Origin: an uncultured Sphingomonadaceae bacterium
GTDB lineage: Bacteria; Pseudomonadota; Alphaproteobacteria; Sphingomonadales; Sphingomonadaceae
Length of the DNA: 64,000 bases
Assembly: GCA_947495985.1 (NCBI GenBank)
Contig: CANMBD010000001.1
Span: 1,178,001 to 1,242,000 of the forward strand
Direction: 5' to 3'
Below the pieces are notes generated by a model. That model saw nothing but the letters and a program-made list of their open reading frames with translations, did not search any database and was not told the origin of the DNA. The position numbers and the translations under genes were made by a program. Positions within the stretch are counted from its first letter, which is position 1. Each line of letters opens with the position of its first letter. Shown here piece after piece: positions 1-9,378 of this stretch.

Positions 1-2
1 GC

Positions 3-512
3 TTCGCCCGGCAACCGGAGGCGCTGCACTGGAACCTTGCGCAACTGGCAAGCGCGCTGAGATTGATCTGCGACAGCGATCCATTGGTTGAGACACTGGA
101 AGCTTTCCCCAAAGCATATGGCACGGCATTTACCGAACATTTCTGCTGGCGCCTCGGCGTCGAAAGTGAAGGCTTTGACAAGGACAAGACCCTCGTGATG
201 GCGGCAGAACAGGCCTTAACCCAAAAAACCGTGACAATTGACCAGTTCTTTTTCGACTGGGGTCAGGATTCTGTCCCGAAAAATGAAAGCTATGAGTCCA
301 ATGAATTCATGACTTTCCGGGAAGAGATGAGCAAACGCCAGCGCGCACGATCATCCGATCATCGATATTGGCAATCAGATAACCCCTGCTCAATGCATAT
401 CGAAGAGGTCGAAACAATCTGGGATGCCATTGATCAAGAAGATGATTGGCACCCATTAACCAGAAAAGTTGAGGCAATACGAGATATGGGCCAGGCATTA
501 CGGGGACTGTAA
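3..512 (+). CDS. selO: SelO/YdiU family protein adenylyltransferase, C-terminal part (5' truncated by window edge)
   Basis: The frame is open from the first bases of the window and ends at TAA 510-512, giving the last 169 residues. The opening segment RQPEALHWNLAQLASAL resembles the conserved C-terminal stretch of SelO proteins (QP-x-x-WNL-x-x-LA), and the following acidic helical region of about 140 residues fits the SelO tail. Members are pseudokinases that transfer AMP to protein hydroxyls and act in redox stress. The nucleotide-binding core lies outside the window, so activity cannot be judged. The downstream gene begins 142 bases later in the same direction with no clear terminator between them. 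Confidence 0.72.
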   Translation, partial: FARQPEALHWNLAQLASALRLICDSDPLVETLEAFPKAYGTAFTEHFCWRLGVESEGFDKDKTLVMAAEQALTQKTVTIDQFFFDWGQDSVPKNESYESNEFMTFREEMSKRQRARSSDHRYWQSDNPCSMHIEEVETIWDAIDQEDDWHPLTRKVEAIRDMGQALRGL

Positions 513-654
513 AGCGAAGTAACCGTTCGTATGAGACGAAGCGAATAAAAACAGGTCTATAGTTACTGGATTTTTAAGCTGTATCAGCTAGTTGGTATTG
601 CAACTAATAAAGCGACATTCCGCTTGCCTGCTTGAATATTGTATCGGAACGATT

Positions 655-2106
655 GTGACTGAATTTACATCAATAGAACCAGCCACCGGCGCGATTTTGT
701 GGAAAGGGCGATCTGGCGATGCTGATGCGGCGGTCGCAGATGCGAGGACAGCTTGGCCGAAATGGGCAGCTCTTCCGGTTACGAAACGTATCGAGGCCGT
801 GCGTCGATATGCCAACCACATCCGCGGGCAAGCAGAAGAACTGGCTGAACTGATTTCCCGCGAAACCGGGAAACCGATTTGGGAATCACGAACTGAGGTG
901 GAGTCGGTTGTCAAAAAGATCGATATCTCGCTCACGGCCTATGCAGAGCGCACACCGCAACGCCAACTGTCCAGTCAGCCCAACATGCGCGCGGCCCTCC
1001 GGCACAAGCCGCACGGGGTATTGGCCGTACTTGGCCCCTATAATTTTCCCGCCCACTTGCCCAATGGCCACATTATTCCAGCCCTGATCGCTGGCAACAC
1101 GGTTGTGTTCAAACCATCTGAGAAAACACCCGCTGTAGGTCAATTTCTGTTCGATGCTTTCAAGAAAGCAGGGCTGCCAAGTGGTGTCGTCAACATTGTA
1201 CAGGGTGGACCTGATGTCGGCAAACAACTTACCGCCAACGATGATATTGATGGCCTGCTATTCACAGGCTCTGCCCAAACCGGCGTCGCTCTCAATCGGC
1301 AATTTGCCAATCGGCCCAATAAGATATTGGCGCTGGAAATGGGTGGTAACAATCCGATTATTGTCTGGGACACGGACGATATTCACAGCGCTTCGGTATT
1401 GGTCGTTCAATCCGCTTTCCTGTCAGCGGGGCAGCGTTGCTCCGCGGCAAGCCGGATGATTGTCAAAGACGAACTCTATGACCGCGTGGTCAAAGAAGTT
1501 AAGCGAATTGCAGACAGGCTGATCATTGACGAACCTTTCAGTAAGCCGGCGCCATTTATGGGTCCGGTGATAGACAATGATGTCGCTGATGGTCTGACCG
1601 AAAGTTTCCTGACGCTGATGAGCCATGGTGGGCGCCCGATCAAACATATGGCACGGCCATTGGATGATCGCCCGTTTCTGACTCCCGGAATCATTGATGT
1701 TACGGCGATGGAAGAACGCTTGGATATCGAACTGTTTGGCCCGATATTGCAGGTTATTCGTGTCGCGGACTTTGAGGAAGCAATCGCAGAAGCCAATAAC
1801 ACGCGATACGGTCTGTCTGCTGCCCTTGTCGGCGGAACAGCGACACAATATGATCAGTTCTGGTCCAATAGCCGCGCCGGTATTGTAAACTGGAACAAGA
1901 TGACGGTTGGCGCGTCCTCCGAAGCGCCATTTGGCGGCATCGGCCTTTCCGGCAATCACCGGCCGAGCGCCTATTATGCAGCCGATTATTGCGCTTATCC
2001 GGTGGTTTCGATGGAAGCCGAGCAAACCCGGGCGTCCATCGGCATCGGATTGAAAGACGAAGACCGGACAGAAACCGAAAGCACAGCTGAAGTCTCTGGC
2101 CAATAG
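655..2106 (+). CDS. astD: N-succinylglutamate 5-semialdehyde dehydrogenase (aldehyde dehydrogenase family)
   Basis: This 483-residue NAD-dependent aldehyde dehydrogenase would oxidise N-succinylglutamate semialdehyde to N-succinylglutamate in the arginine succinyltransferase pathway. Visible motifs are the general-base glutamate in LALEMGGNNP (about residue 228) and the nucleophile in SAGQRCSAAS (about Cys262), with GPYNFPAHLPNGH and FTGSAQTG in the coenzyme-binding part; length and motifs fit AstD better than generic ALDHs. The frame stays open upstream to 592, but a GTG at 655 is preferred because a GGAACG purine stretch lies about 7 bases upstream and family proteins begin near this point. 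The other ast genes are not in the window, so the pathway role is inferred from family resemblance. Confidence 0.82.
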   Translation: MTEFTSIEPATGAILWKGRSGDADAAVADARTAWPKWAALPVTKRIEAVRRYANHIRGQAEELAELISRETGKPIWESRTEVESVVKKIDISLTAYAERTPQRQLSSQPNMRAALRHKPHGVLAVLGPYNFPAHLPNGHIIPALIAGNTVVFKPSEKTPAVGQFLFDAFKKAGLPSGVVNIVQGGPDVGKQLTANDDIDGLLFTGSAQTGVALNRQFANRPNKILALEMGGNNPIIVWDTDDIHSASVLVVQSAFLSAGQRCSAASRMIVKDELYDRVVKEVKRIADRLIIDEPFSKPAPFMGPVIDNDVADGLTESFLTLMSHGGRPIKHMARPLDDRPFLTPGIIDVTAMEERLDIELFGPILQVIRVADFEEAIAEANNTRYGLSAALVGGTATQYDQFWSNSRAGIVNWNKMTVGASSEAPFGGIGLSGNHRPSAYYAADYCAYPVVSMEAEQTRASIGIGLKDEDRTETESTAEVSGQ

Positions 2107-2172
2107 TATATCTTAGGTCGCTAAAAAAACTTCTGCTTTGAAAATCGCCGCTTATCCGAGCATATCGGTTTC

Positions 2173-2976
2173 ATGGAAACCAAAAAATCTTCTATGCCGC
2201 AAGCCCAGTCTGCCGATGGCACAGTCTATCTCGTTGGCGCCGGCCCCGGTGATCCGGAGCTGCTGACCCTGCGCGCTGCGCGTCTGTTGTCCGAAGCTGA
2301 TATCATCGTCCATGATGGTCTAGTGAGTTCGGACATACTTGATATGGCGCCGGCGACAACCAAACGGGTATCCGTTGCCAAGCAGCGATCCCGCCACAGC
2401 ATGGCACAGGATCAAATCAACGCGTTGCTGATTGCCGAAGCGAAAAAGGGTCACAAAGTTGTTCGCCTGAAAGGGGGAGATCCCTTTATTTTTGGTCGCG
2501 GCGGCGAAGAGGCTAGTGACTGCATCAAAGCCGGCGTGCGAGTGGAAGTTGTTCCCGGTATCAGCGCTGCTCTAGGCTGTGCGGCGCAGGCAAAAATGCC
2601 CCTCACCCATCGTGATACATCCAGCGCGGTCTCTTTCGTTGCAGGTCAATGCAAAGGCTTATCAGATCAAAACTGGTCGGGTTTGGCCGGCAAAGGGCGT
2701 ACTCTGGTTATCTACATGGGTGTTGCCAATGCCGAAGCGATTGTTGAAAAACTCATCGCAGACGGCGCCGCACCCGACTTGCCGGTTGCCGTGTTGGAAA
2801 ACGGAACGCGGAACAATTTCCGGGCGCTTCAGACATTACTGACAGATCTTGGTGATCTTGTTCAACGGGAACAAGTGAAGAGCCCGGCCTTGTTGGTGGT
2901 CGGCGAAGTCGCACGCTACGGCGATGCAACGGATAAATTTCTTGAATATGCGCAAATGGCGGGAGTTGAATTTTGA
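2173..2976 (+). CDS. cobA: Uroporphyrinogen-III C-methyltransferase (SUMT)
   Basis: This 267-residue protein transfers two methyl groups from S-adenosylmethionine to uroporphyrinogen III, giving precorrin-2, the precursor of siroheme. It shows the tetrapyrrole methylase signatures LVGAGPGDPELLTLRA near the N-terminus, VVRLKGGDPFIFGRGGEE in the middle, and VPGISAALGCAA. It lacks the CysG dehydrogenase/ferrochelatase domain, so siroheme would be completed by another enzyme. It is the first gene of the sulfate-assimilation operon; its TGA overlaps the next start as TTGA. The link to CysI, a siroheme enzyme, supports a siroheme rather than a cobalamin role. No clear ribosome binding site is visible before the first ATG; ATG at codon 8 is an alternative start. 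Confidence 0.9.
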   Translation: METKKSSMPQAQSADGTVYLVGAGPGDPELLTLRAARLLSEADIIVHDGLVSSDILDMAPATTKRVSVAKQRSRHSMAQDQINALLIAEAKKGHKVVRLKGGDPFIFGRGGEEASDCIKAGVRVEVVPGISAALGCAAQAKMPLTHRDTSSAVSFVAGQCKGLSDQNWSGLAGKGRTLVIYMGVANAEAIVEKLIADGAAPDLPVAVLENGTRNNFRALQTLLTDLGDLVQREQVKSPALLVVGEVARYGDATDKFLEYAQMAGVEF

Positions 2977-3269
2977 AGATACTGACGGGAAATGACCTCA
3001 AAACGGGCGACGTCACCTGGTGGACCGGCAACGACTGGTCGCGCCATGTCGAAGATGCAGTTGATGTCGGCGAGAATTTCGAAGCTATCCTGCATGAGGA
3101 GGAAGCGGCCCGCCGGGTCAATGTTCCATATGCGATTGAAGCAGAGATGACCGAAGACGGCCCTCGTCCCGCTCATATTAAAGACCGGGTGCGCGCACTA
3201 GGACCAACCGTAAGACCGGATTTAACATTAAAGCCAGCCGACCCTGAGGCTGGAAACTGGGTGATATAA
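2973..3269 (+). CDS. DUF2849 domain-containing protein of the sulfite reductase operon
   Basis: A 98-residue soluble acidic protein. It begins MKILTGNDLKTGDVTWW and matches the DUF2849 family known next to cysI in alphaproteobacteria. The TTG start overlaps the upstream stop in a TTGA arrangement, which indicates translational coupling, and cysI begins two bases after its stop. No catalytic motif or cysteine is visible. Genomic context suggests an accessory role in sulfite reduction, for example electron delivery or siroheme insertion; that is inference, since the family has no established function that I know of. Confidence 0.8.
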   Translation: MKILTGNDLKTGDVTWWTGNDWSRHVEDAVDVGENFEAILHEEEAARRVNVPYAIEAEMTEDGPRPAHIKDRVRALGPTVRPDLTLKPADPEAGNWVI

Positions 3270-3271
3270 GC

Positions 3272-4903
3272 ATGTATCAATATGATAAATATGACCAGCA
3301 AATGGTCGATACACGGGTCGCTGAATTTCGCGATCAGGTCGAACGCCGTCTTGCCGGAGAACTGACCGAAGACCAGTTCAAGCCCCTGCGCTTGATGAAC
3401 GGGCTTTATCTGCAGCTGCACGCCTATATGCTGCGCGTGGCCATTCCCTATGGCACGCTGAACAGCAAGCAGATGCGGATGCTGGGCCACATCGCACGTA
3501 AATATGACCGTGATTATGGGCACTTCACCACTCGTCAGAATATTCAGTATAACTGGATTAAGCTGGAAGATGCACCCGACATTCTGGCCGACCTGGCTTC
3601 TGTTGAGATGCACGCGATCCAGACCAGTGGCAATTGTATCCGCAACATCTCCTCTGACCAATATGCCGGAGCAGCAGCCGACGAGATCGCTGATCCACGC
3701 CCTTGGGCAGAAATTCTGCGTCAGTGGTCGAGCTTTCACCCTGAATTTTCATATCTGCCCCGCAAATTCAAAATCGCGGTTATTGCCAGTGATGAAGACC
3801 GTGCGGCAATGCGCCTTCACGATATTGGTATCCAGCTCGTCCACAAAGACGGTGAACTGGGCGCGAAATTCTATGTCGGCGGCGGCATGGGCCGAACACC
3901 AATGATCGCTCCTGAAATCCGCGACTTTGTGCCAGCAGATGAACTGATCAGCTATGCCGAAGCATGCCTGCGGGTCTATAACCGTTATGGTCGGCGCGAT
4001 AACAAGTATAAGGCGCGGATCAAAATACTCGTCCATGAACTGGGCAAGGAAGAATATACTCGTCAGGTTGAAGAAGAATTCGCTCACATGAAGACATTGG
4101 GCCTGAACCCGCCGGTAGAAGAACTGGCGCGGATTGCCGAATATTTTGCTGATCCAGCCTTTGACATCAATGCGAGCGATGATCTCGATCTATCGGATCC
4201 GGATTTCAACCTTTGGGTGGACCAGAACACGGTTGCCCATAAGCAACCCGGCTATGCCATTGCGACGATCAGTCTAAAACCAAAAAGCGGCATTCCCGGT
4301 GATGCGTCATCAGCTCAGATTGATCTTATGGCCGATCTCGCCGAGCAATATAGCTTTGACGAAATGCGCGTTACGCACAGCCAGAATATTGTTCTGCCCC
4401 ATGTGAAAAAGAGCGATCTTTATGCATTGTGGCAGAAACTGGATGAAGCTGGCTTGGCCCCTGCCAATCTCGACCTGATCACCGACAGCATTGCCTGCCC
4501 CGGTCTCGATTATTGCAGCCTCGCCAATGCGCGCTCCATTCCGCTGGCACAGAAGATCAGTGAACGTTTTGCCGATCTGGGTCGCCAGCGTGAACTGGGC
4601 GAGTTGAAGCTGAAAATCTCGGGCTGCATTAATGCCTGCGGACATCACCATGCGGGTCATATCGGTATATTGGGTGTCGACCGGAAAGGGACGGAAAATT
4701 ACCAGTTGCTGCTGGGCGGCTCCGCTGCCGAAGACACCAGCCTTGCCAAAATCACCGGTCCTGGCTTTGACGAAGACGGCGTGATCGACGCCATTGAAAC
4801 CGTAACCGACCTGTATCTGAAAGAACGGCAGGAGGATGAGCGGTTTATCGACACCTATCGCCGGGTCGGCATGGCAGCGTTCAAGGAGGCTATCTATGGT
4901 TGA
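3272..4903 (+). CDS. cysI: Sulfite reductase hemoprotein subunit (nitrite/sulfite reductase family)
   Basis: This 543-residue enzyme reduces sulfite to sulfide with six electrons, using siroheme coupled to a [4Fe-4S] cluster. The cluster ligands are visible as a C-x5-C pair in ACPGLDYCS (about Cys409 and Cys415) and a C-x3-C pair in SGCINACGHHH (about Cys452 and Cys456). The two-fold repeat of ferredoxin-like half-domains and siroheme-binding domains is recognisable from HFTTRQNIQYN and from MRVTHSQNIVLP in the second half. Nitrite reductase is a possible alternative from sequence alone, but flanking SUMT, DUF2849, DUF934 and cysH fix the sulfite assignment. No NADPH-flavoprotein subunit (cysJ) is adjacent, so the electron donor is open. 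Confidence 0.92.
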   Translation: MYQYDKYDQQMVDTRVAEFRDQVERRLAGELTEDQFKPLRLMNGLYLQLHAYMLRVAIPYGTLNSKQMRMLGHIARKYDRDYGHFTTRQNIQYNWIKLEDAPDILADLASVEMHAIQTSGNCIRNISSDQYAGAAADEIADPRPWAEILRQWSSFHPEFSYLPRKFKIAVIASDEDRAAMRLHDIGIQLVHKDGELGAKFYVGGGMGRTPMIAPEIRDFVPADELISYAEACLRVYNRYGRRDNKYKARIKILVHELGKEEYTRQVEEEFAHMKTLGLNPPVEELARIAEYFADPAFDINASDDLDLSDPDFNLWVDQNTVAHKQPGYAIATISLKPKSGIPGDASSAQIDLMADLAEQYSFDEMRVTHSQNIVLPHVKKSDLYALWQKLDEAGLAPANLDLITDSIACPGLDYCSLANARSIPLAQKISERFADLGRQRELGELKLKISGCINACGHHHAGHIGILGVDRKGTENYQLLLGGSAAEDTSLAKITGPGFDEDGVIDAIETVTDLYLKERQEDERFIDTYRRVGMAAFKEAIYG

Positions 4904-5321
4904 GGCAATCCGTTTTCGCGACGACGATGTGCATGAAGAACCAGCGGTTTCGCTGGATGCGTTTCTGGATCAGTCCAATGCCACCGCCGTGCGTATAGAA
5001 GCGGGCGAAGATGCCCGGCTGCTGCTTCCGCTATTGGATCGCTTGGCATTGATCGAAGTCGACTTCCCCGTCTTCGGCGACGGCCGAGGCTACTCCGCTG
5101 CGCAAATTCTGCGTGAAGCAGGCTACAAAGGCGAATTGCGGGCCAGTGGTGACGTATTGGTGGATCAAATCGCATATATGCGACGCTGTGGCTTTGATGC
5201 TTTCGCTCCGGACGCTCCAATTGATGCCAGAGTCATGGATAAGGCGCTGGAACTCTATGAAGAGGTTTATCAGAGCACGACAGACAGCCGTGCGCCCATC
5301 TGGAAGCGTCGTCATGGGTGA
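4896..5321 (+). CDS. DUF934 domain-containing protein of the sulfate assimilation operon
   Basis: A 141-residue protein starting MVEAIRFRDDDVHEEPAVSL. The ATG at 4896 lies inside the end of cysI and has a strong AAGGAGG six bases upstream, so it is preferred over the longer in-frame reading. The family (DUF934) typically sits between cysI and cysH in alpha- and betaproteobacteria. Features include a leucine-rich core (ARLLLPLLDRLALIEVDFPVFGDGRGYSAA in two segments) and an RRCGFDAF segment. The stop overlaps the cysH start by 8 bases. It may help reductase assembly or electron transfer; no function is established to my knowledge. Confidence 0.85.
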   Translation: MVEAIRFRDDDVHEEPAVSLDAFLDQSNATAVRIEAGEDARLLLPLLDRLALIEVDFPVFGDGRGYSAAQILREAGYKGELRASGDVLVDQIAYMRRCGFDAFAPDAPIDARVMDKALELYEEVYQSTTDSRAPIWKRRHG

Positions 5322-6102
5322 ACCAGCTCGCAGAATCGATATCATCGATGCACGTCCTGACTTTACACAGGCAGACGCCGATGCCCTGAACACGCGCTTT
5401 GAAGGCGTTCACGCCTCAGCCATGCTGAAGGCCCTTTTCAAGGAAGGTGGACTTGGCGAGATTGCGGTTGTTTCTTCTTTCGGGACAGAAAGCGCGGTTC
5501 TGTTGCATCTGGTTGCACAGGCAGATCCCACTATTCCGGTGACCTTTGTCGATACGCTAAGAATGTTTCCCGAAACGCTGGAGTATCGCGAGACGCTGAT
5601 CAAGACGCTGGGAATCCAAAACGCAAATGTCGTAAAGCCAGATCCAGTCGTACTCGCTGCCAAGGACGAGAATGAACTGCGATGGTCTTTTGACCCGGAT
5701 GGCTGCTGCGAGATCCGCAAGGTCGAACCATTGGCACGCGCCAAGGCCAGTCTCAACAGCTGGATATCCGGCCGTAAAGCCTTTCAATCAGTCACCCGGC
5801 AAAATCTCCCCCGCTTCGAAGTCGAAGACGGTCGATTGAAGATCAATCCGCTCGGTGACTGGGTCAAAGATGATCTCGAAGCGTATTTTGAAGAACATGA
5901 CCTGCCCCGCCATCCACTGGAAGCGCAAGGCTATCTCTCGGTCGGCTGTGCTCCGTGCACTTCCAAAGTCAAACCCGGAGAAGACCCACGTGCAGGCCGC
6001 TGGCGGGGTTGGGACAAAACCGAATGCGGTATCCATGAGGATGTCACGCCGTTGCCGGTCAAGGATGACGATGAAAGTAGCGCGAACGATCCGATCTTTT
6101 AG
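5314..6102 (+). CDS. cysH: Adenylyl-sulfate (APS) reductase, iron-sulfur type
   Basis: This 262-residue thioredoxin-dependent reductase converts adenylyl sulfate to sulfite and AMP. The start at ATG 5314 overlaps the DUF934 stop; the frame is open far upstream, but that part runs over the DUF934 gene and is not conserved-looking. The P-loop-like SSFGTESAVLLH near residue 55 is typical of the PAPS/APS reductase fold. The cysteine pair CC (residues 131-132) together with C-x2-C (212 and 215) is the [4Fe-4S] signature of APS reductases, so APS rather than PAPS is the expected substrate. ECGIH near the C-terminus holds the catalytic cysteine. Last gene of the five-gene operon. Confidence 0.92.
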   Translation: MGEPARRIDIIDARPDFTQADADALNTRFEGVHASAMLKALFKEGGLGEIAVVSSFGTESAVLLHLVAQADPTIPVTFVDTLRMFPETLEYRETLIKTLGIQNANVVKPDPVVLAAKDENELRWSFDPDGCCEIRKVEPLARAKASLNSWISGRKAFQSVTRQNLPRFEVEDGRLKINPLGDWVKDDLEAYFEEHDLPRHPLEAQGYLSVGCAPCTSKVKPGEDPRAGRWRGWDKTECGIHEDVTPLPVKDDDESSANDPIF

Positions 6103-6230
6103 TGAGCGCTAAAATATCTTCAAATCCCGAAACCGGATATTGAAGGCCATGTTTTCTTAAGATGATGATTGGCTGGGCGACCATTAAGGCGTACTGCTAT
6201 GAAGAGATCACTCGACCAAGGCAGACAATG

Positions 6231-6965
6231 CTAGAGCGGCCAATAGGTGCCAAGCCAACTGTCCAGAACATCGCTAAATTTGAGCCATTGATCATTATCC
6301 CACATCACCAAAGCAGTGATTTGGTAGAAAAACAAAATGCAGCATCCGACAATAGTAGCCCGGGATAGACGTCCCAGTTGCTTCCAGTCATAGATGAACA
6401 ACGGGACCAGCATCAGGTCGAGGTATATGTACTGTGCGTAGATGAATGTCGCGTCATCCGCCAATCCTGGCAAAAATGTTATCCGGCTGGCGGCTGCCTC
6501 TATGAGAAAAAACGTCAGAAACAGCATGTAGCGCATATGCTCCTGAGGCGCGCGTCGACGTTCCCTGTATCCGAGCCAAAAGAACAATGGCGTCAAAATG
6601 AAAGCCCATAGCTGCAGGAAAAAGATGCTGTCCAGTCGCGCTTCGACCGGTTGTGGCAAATCCTCAAGGAAGTTTGCCACGGACAGCGTAACCCCAGAAC
6701 CCATTATCAACACAAATAACCCAAGGGATGCCCTCCCGAGATATTTATGCATTCGGCTTGGACCGCTACTCGCGAGTATTGCTTGTGCGATGAATAGCCC
6801 GAGCCAGCCGAACATGATGATTGCATGACCAAATACGCTCAGCGAAAAATCGAAATTGCCTTCCAAGAGCGGTAGGAGAAAAGATGGACCGAAACCGACC
6901 ACTGCTATCGCCAGAAATAACAAGCCCATTATTGCAAAGAAAATGTAGGACCGCCTTGAACGCAA
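6231..6965 (-). CDS. Hypothetical multi-pass inner membrane protein
   Basis: A 244-residue protein with about seven hydrophobic helices and no signal for secretion beyond the first helix. The start is TTG, supported by a strong GGGGGAG eight bases upstream. Histidines are conserved-looking within or beside helices (GHAIIMFGWLGLF, MHKYLGRASLG, EHMRYMLF), which recalls heme-binding or cytochrome b561-like membrane proteins, but no full motif is present. It faces the cysH gene and the two converge. I do not recognise a characterised family; a role in membrane redox is only a guess. Confidence 0.7.
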   Translation of the reverse strand: MRSRRSYIFFAIMGLLFLAIAVVGFGPSFLLPLLEGNFDFSLSVFGHAIIMFGWLGLFIAQAILASSGPSRMHKYLGRASLGLFVLIMGSGVTLSVANFLEDLPQPVEARLDSIFFLQLWAFILTPLFFWLGYRERRRAPQEHMRYMLFLTFFLIEAAASRITFLPGLADDATFIYAQYIYLDLMLVPLFIYDWKQLGRLSRATIVGCCILFFYQITALVMWDNDQWLKFSDVLDSWLGTYWPL

Positions 6966-7174
6966 GGAACTTTCTCCCCCGATTAACAGTCGCGCAGAAT
7001 TACATTTTCCAGCGCAGCGTCAGCTCTTACCACCTTGCAAGAAGATCTGTCCACCATGGTGACCTGTTGGCATTTGTCGCAAATTTGTTTGAAAGTCCGG
7101 AACTGGATCGCGAGCGAAATCAACGCTGCCTAACGATCTGCCTTTGACCCTTTGTTCGTTGCAAACAACCCAGA

Positions 7175-8674
7175 TTAATAATCATCCGGCCCATCGCCAT
7201 AGGCCAGGTCACCAAATTTGGTAAACTCGCTCAGGAAGCTCAGCTGGATATTACCGGTGGAACCCTGACGGTTTTTGGCAACAATAACAGTCGCCTTGCC
7301 TACCTTGCTTTGATGGTCGGTTTCCCAGGCGAGATATTTCGCTTTCTGCTCCTCGGTTGAATTCTCATCCGGGTCATCCGGTTTTACGGCAAGATGATAA
7401 TATTCATCGCGATAGATGAACATCACAATATCGGCGTCCTGCTCGATCGAACCGGACTCACGCAAATCGGATAGCTGAGGGCGCTTGTCTTCTCGGCTTT
7501 CCACCTGACGCGAAAGTTGGGAGAGCGCAACCACCGGACAATTCAGTTCCTTGGCGAGAGTTTTCAGGCCTCGGCTAATCTCCGAAATTTCGTTGACGCG
7601 ATTATCATTGGCACGACCCGACCCTTGCAACAGTTGCAGATAATCGACCACGATCAGGTTGATGCCACTGCGTCGCTGCAGACGCCGCGCCCGCGTGCGC
7701 AGGGCTGCAATGGTCAGTCCGGGCGTATCATCGATATAGAGCGGTAAATCCTGCAATTCCCGGGATGCCAGTGCCAAGCGATGCATCTCGTCACGACTGA
7801 TACTGCCCATACGCAGTTTTTCCGAACTGATTTCAGCCTGTTCGGAGAGGATCCTTGTTGCCAGCTGGTCTGCTGACATTTCCAGACTGAAAAAAGCGGT
7901 CTTGGCGCCCAACGAATCTTCAGGTTCAATTCCGTCCTGAACATCGCGGCGATAGCGATTAGCGGCATTAAACGCGATATTGGTAGCAAGCGATGTTTTG
8001 CCCATACCGGGGCGTCCCGCCAAAATCAGCAAGTCCGATTTGTGCAAACCACCCATTTTTGCGTTGAGATCGGTCAAACCAGTAGTGATACCCGAAACCT
8101 TGCCGCCACTATTAAACGCGCGTTCCACGTTATTTAGTGCCTCGGTGGAGGCAGCGAGGAAGGATTTGACACCACCTTCCTGCGCTTCGCCCTCGGAAAC
8201 GCGGTAGAGAGAGGATTCTGCTTCCTCAATCTGGGTTTTGGGGTCAACCGTCTCGCTGGTGTCCAGTGCATTGTCGACCAAGGTTCGACCGACATTCACC
8301 AATTCGCGCAGCAAAGCCAGATCATATATCTGATCGGCAAAATCGCGCGCACCAATCAAACCTGCCCCGTCGCCAGTCAACTTGGCAAGATAGGATGGGC
8401 CGCCCAGCACTTTCATCGCCTCATCGGCTTCAAAATAAGGTTTCAGCGTGACCGGCGTAACGACCATGTTACGATCGAGAAGTTTCAATGCCTGTTCGTA
8501 TATTCGACCATGCAGCGGTTCATAAAAATGCTCTGGCCGCAATTTAATTTGAACGTCTTCGGCCACGCGGTTGTCAATCAACAACGCACCCAAAAACGTT
8601 GCCTCTGCCTCGACATTGCGCGGCAGGCGCTGGGATTCTTCTTCTACTGCATCAAAACGAACTAACTCGGCCAT
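7175..8674 (-). CDS. dnaB: Replicative DNA helicase DnaB
   Basis: This hexameric 5'-3' helicase, 499 residues, unwinds DNA at the replication fork and interacts with primase. The N-terminal domain starts with RNVEAEATFLGALLIDN, typical of DnaB, and the RecA-like C-terminal domain holds the Walker A segment GRPGMGKTSLA, the Walker B region LIVVDYLQLLQG and the sensor-like LSQLSRQVE. The start is set at ATG 8674 (MAELVRF), which is the usual beginning; a TTG seven codons upstream is possible. No intein is present. The gene stands alone on this strand, with a divergent UPF0262 gene upstream. Confidence 0.95.
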   Translation of the reverse strand: MAELVRFDAVEEESQRLPRNVEAEATFLGALLIDNRVAEDVQIKLRPEHFYEPLHGRIYEQALKLLDRNMVVTPVTLKPYFEADEAMKVLGGPSYLAKLTGDGAGLIGARDFADQIYDLALLRELVNVGRTLVDNALDTSETVDPKTQIEEAESSLYRVSEGEAQEGGVKSFLAASTEALNNVERAFNSGGKVSGITTGLTDLNAKMGGLHKSDLLILAGRPGMGKTSLATNIAFNAANRYRRDVQDGIEPEDSLGAKTAFFSLEMSADQLATRILSEQAEISSEKLRMGSISRDEMHRLALASRELQDLPLYIDDTPGLTIAALRTRARRLQRRSGINLIVVDYLQLLQGSGRANDNRVNEISEISRGLKTLAKELNCPVVALSQLSRQVESREDKRPQLSDLRESGSIEQDADIVMFIYRDEYYHLAVKPDDPDENSTEEQKAKYLAWETDHQSKVGKATVIVAKNRQGSTGNIQLSFLSEFTKFGDLAYGDGPDDY

Positions 8675-8830
8675 GTTCTTATCATCCACGCTCAAGCGGT
8701 TAAGGGCAAGTCCGTTCCCGGTAAATTTTTAAATCAGGCGGGGACAGTCTTGTGGATAAATGCCTTCTGATTTTCTACCGCACTGCAAAAAAACTTGTCC
8801 TAGCCCCGGTGCTGCGGCAACAGAGCTGAA

Positions 8831-9313
8831 ATGTCTGATCCGCGCATCATAAATGTTGAACTCGACGAAGCCACCATCTTGTGGCGCAATGCCGATATTG
8901 AGCAGGAAAGGCGTATTGCGATCTTCGATCTGATCGAAGAAAACCACTTTAAGCCTTTGCGCGAACATGATGATGGCTATCTCGGTCCGTATAAACTGCA
9001 TCTCAGTGTGCAGGAAGGAAGATTGGTTATCTCCATTGCGCGTGAAGATGGCGAGCCGCTTGAAACCCTGATCCTTGCATTAGGTAGGTTTCGCCGGCCG
9101 ATCCGCGATTATTTCGCAATTTGCGACAGCTATTATCAAGCTATTCGCAAGGCCACTGCCCAAGAGATCGAGACGATCGATATGGCGCGGCGCGGCGTGC
9201 ATGATCACGGTGCCGAGCTTTTGACCGAGCGGCTTGATGGTAAAATCGAAGTTGATTTTAAAACCGCCCGTCGCCTCTTCACTTTGATCTGTGTATTGCA
9301 TATCAAGAATTAG
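8831..9313 (+). CDS. UPF0262 family protein
   Basis: A 160-residue cytoplasmic protein beginning MSDPRIINVELDEATI, with the conserved family core IEQERRIAIFDLIEENHF and the C-terminal segment KIEVDFKTARRLFTLICVLH. The family is restricted mainly to alphaproteobacteria and has no known function. No cysteine cluster or nucleotide-binding motif is visible. It diverges from dnaB with about 156 bases between the starts, and a GH25-like gene follows 65 bases downstream. Confidence 0.85.
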   Translation: MSDPRIINVELDEATILWRNADIEQERRIAIFDLIEENHFKPLREHDDGYLGPYKLHLSVQEGRLVISIAREDGEPLETLILALGRFRRPIRDYFAICDSYYQAIRKATAQEIETIDMARRGVHDHGAELLTERLDGKIEVDFKTARRLFTLICVLHIKN

Positions 9314-9378
9314 TCGATTCTCTGCCCGTTGGTGCAGTTGTTCAATCGTCCAGTTGAGTAACGCGTCAGGGAAATAGG

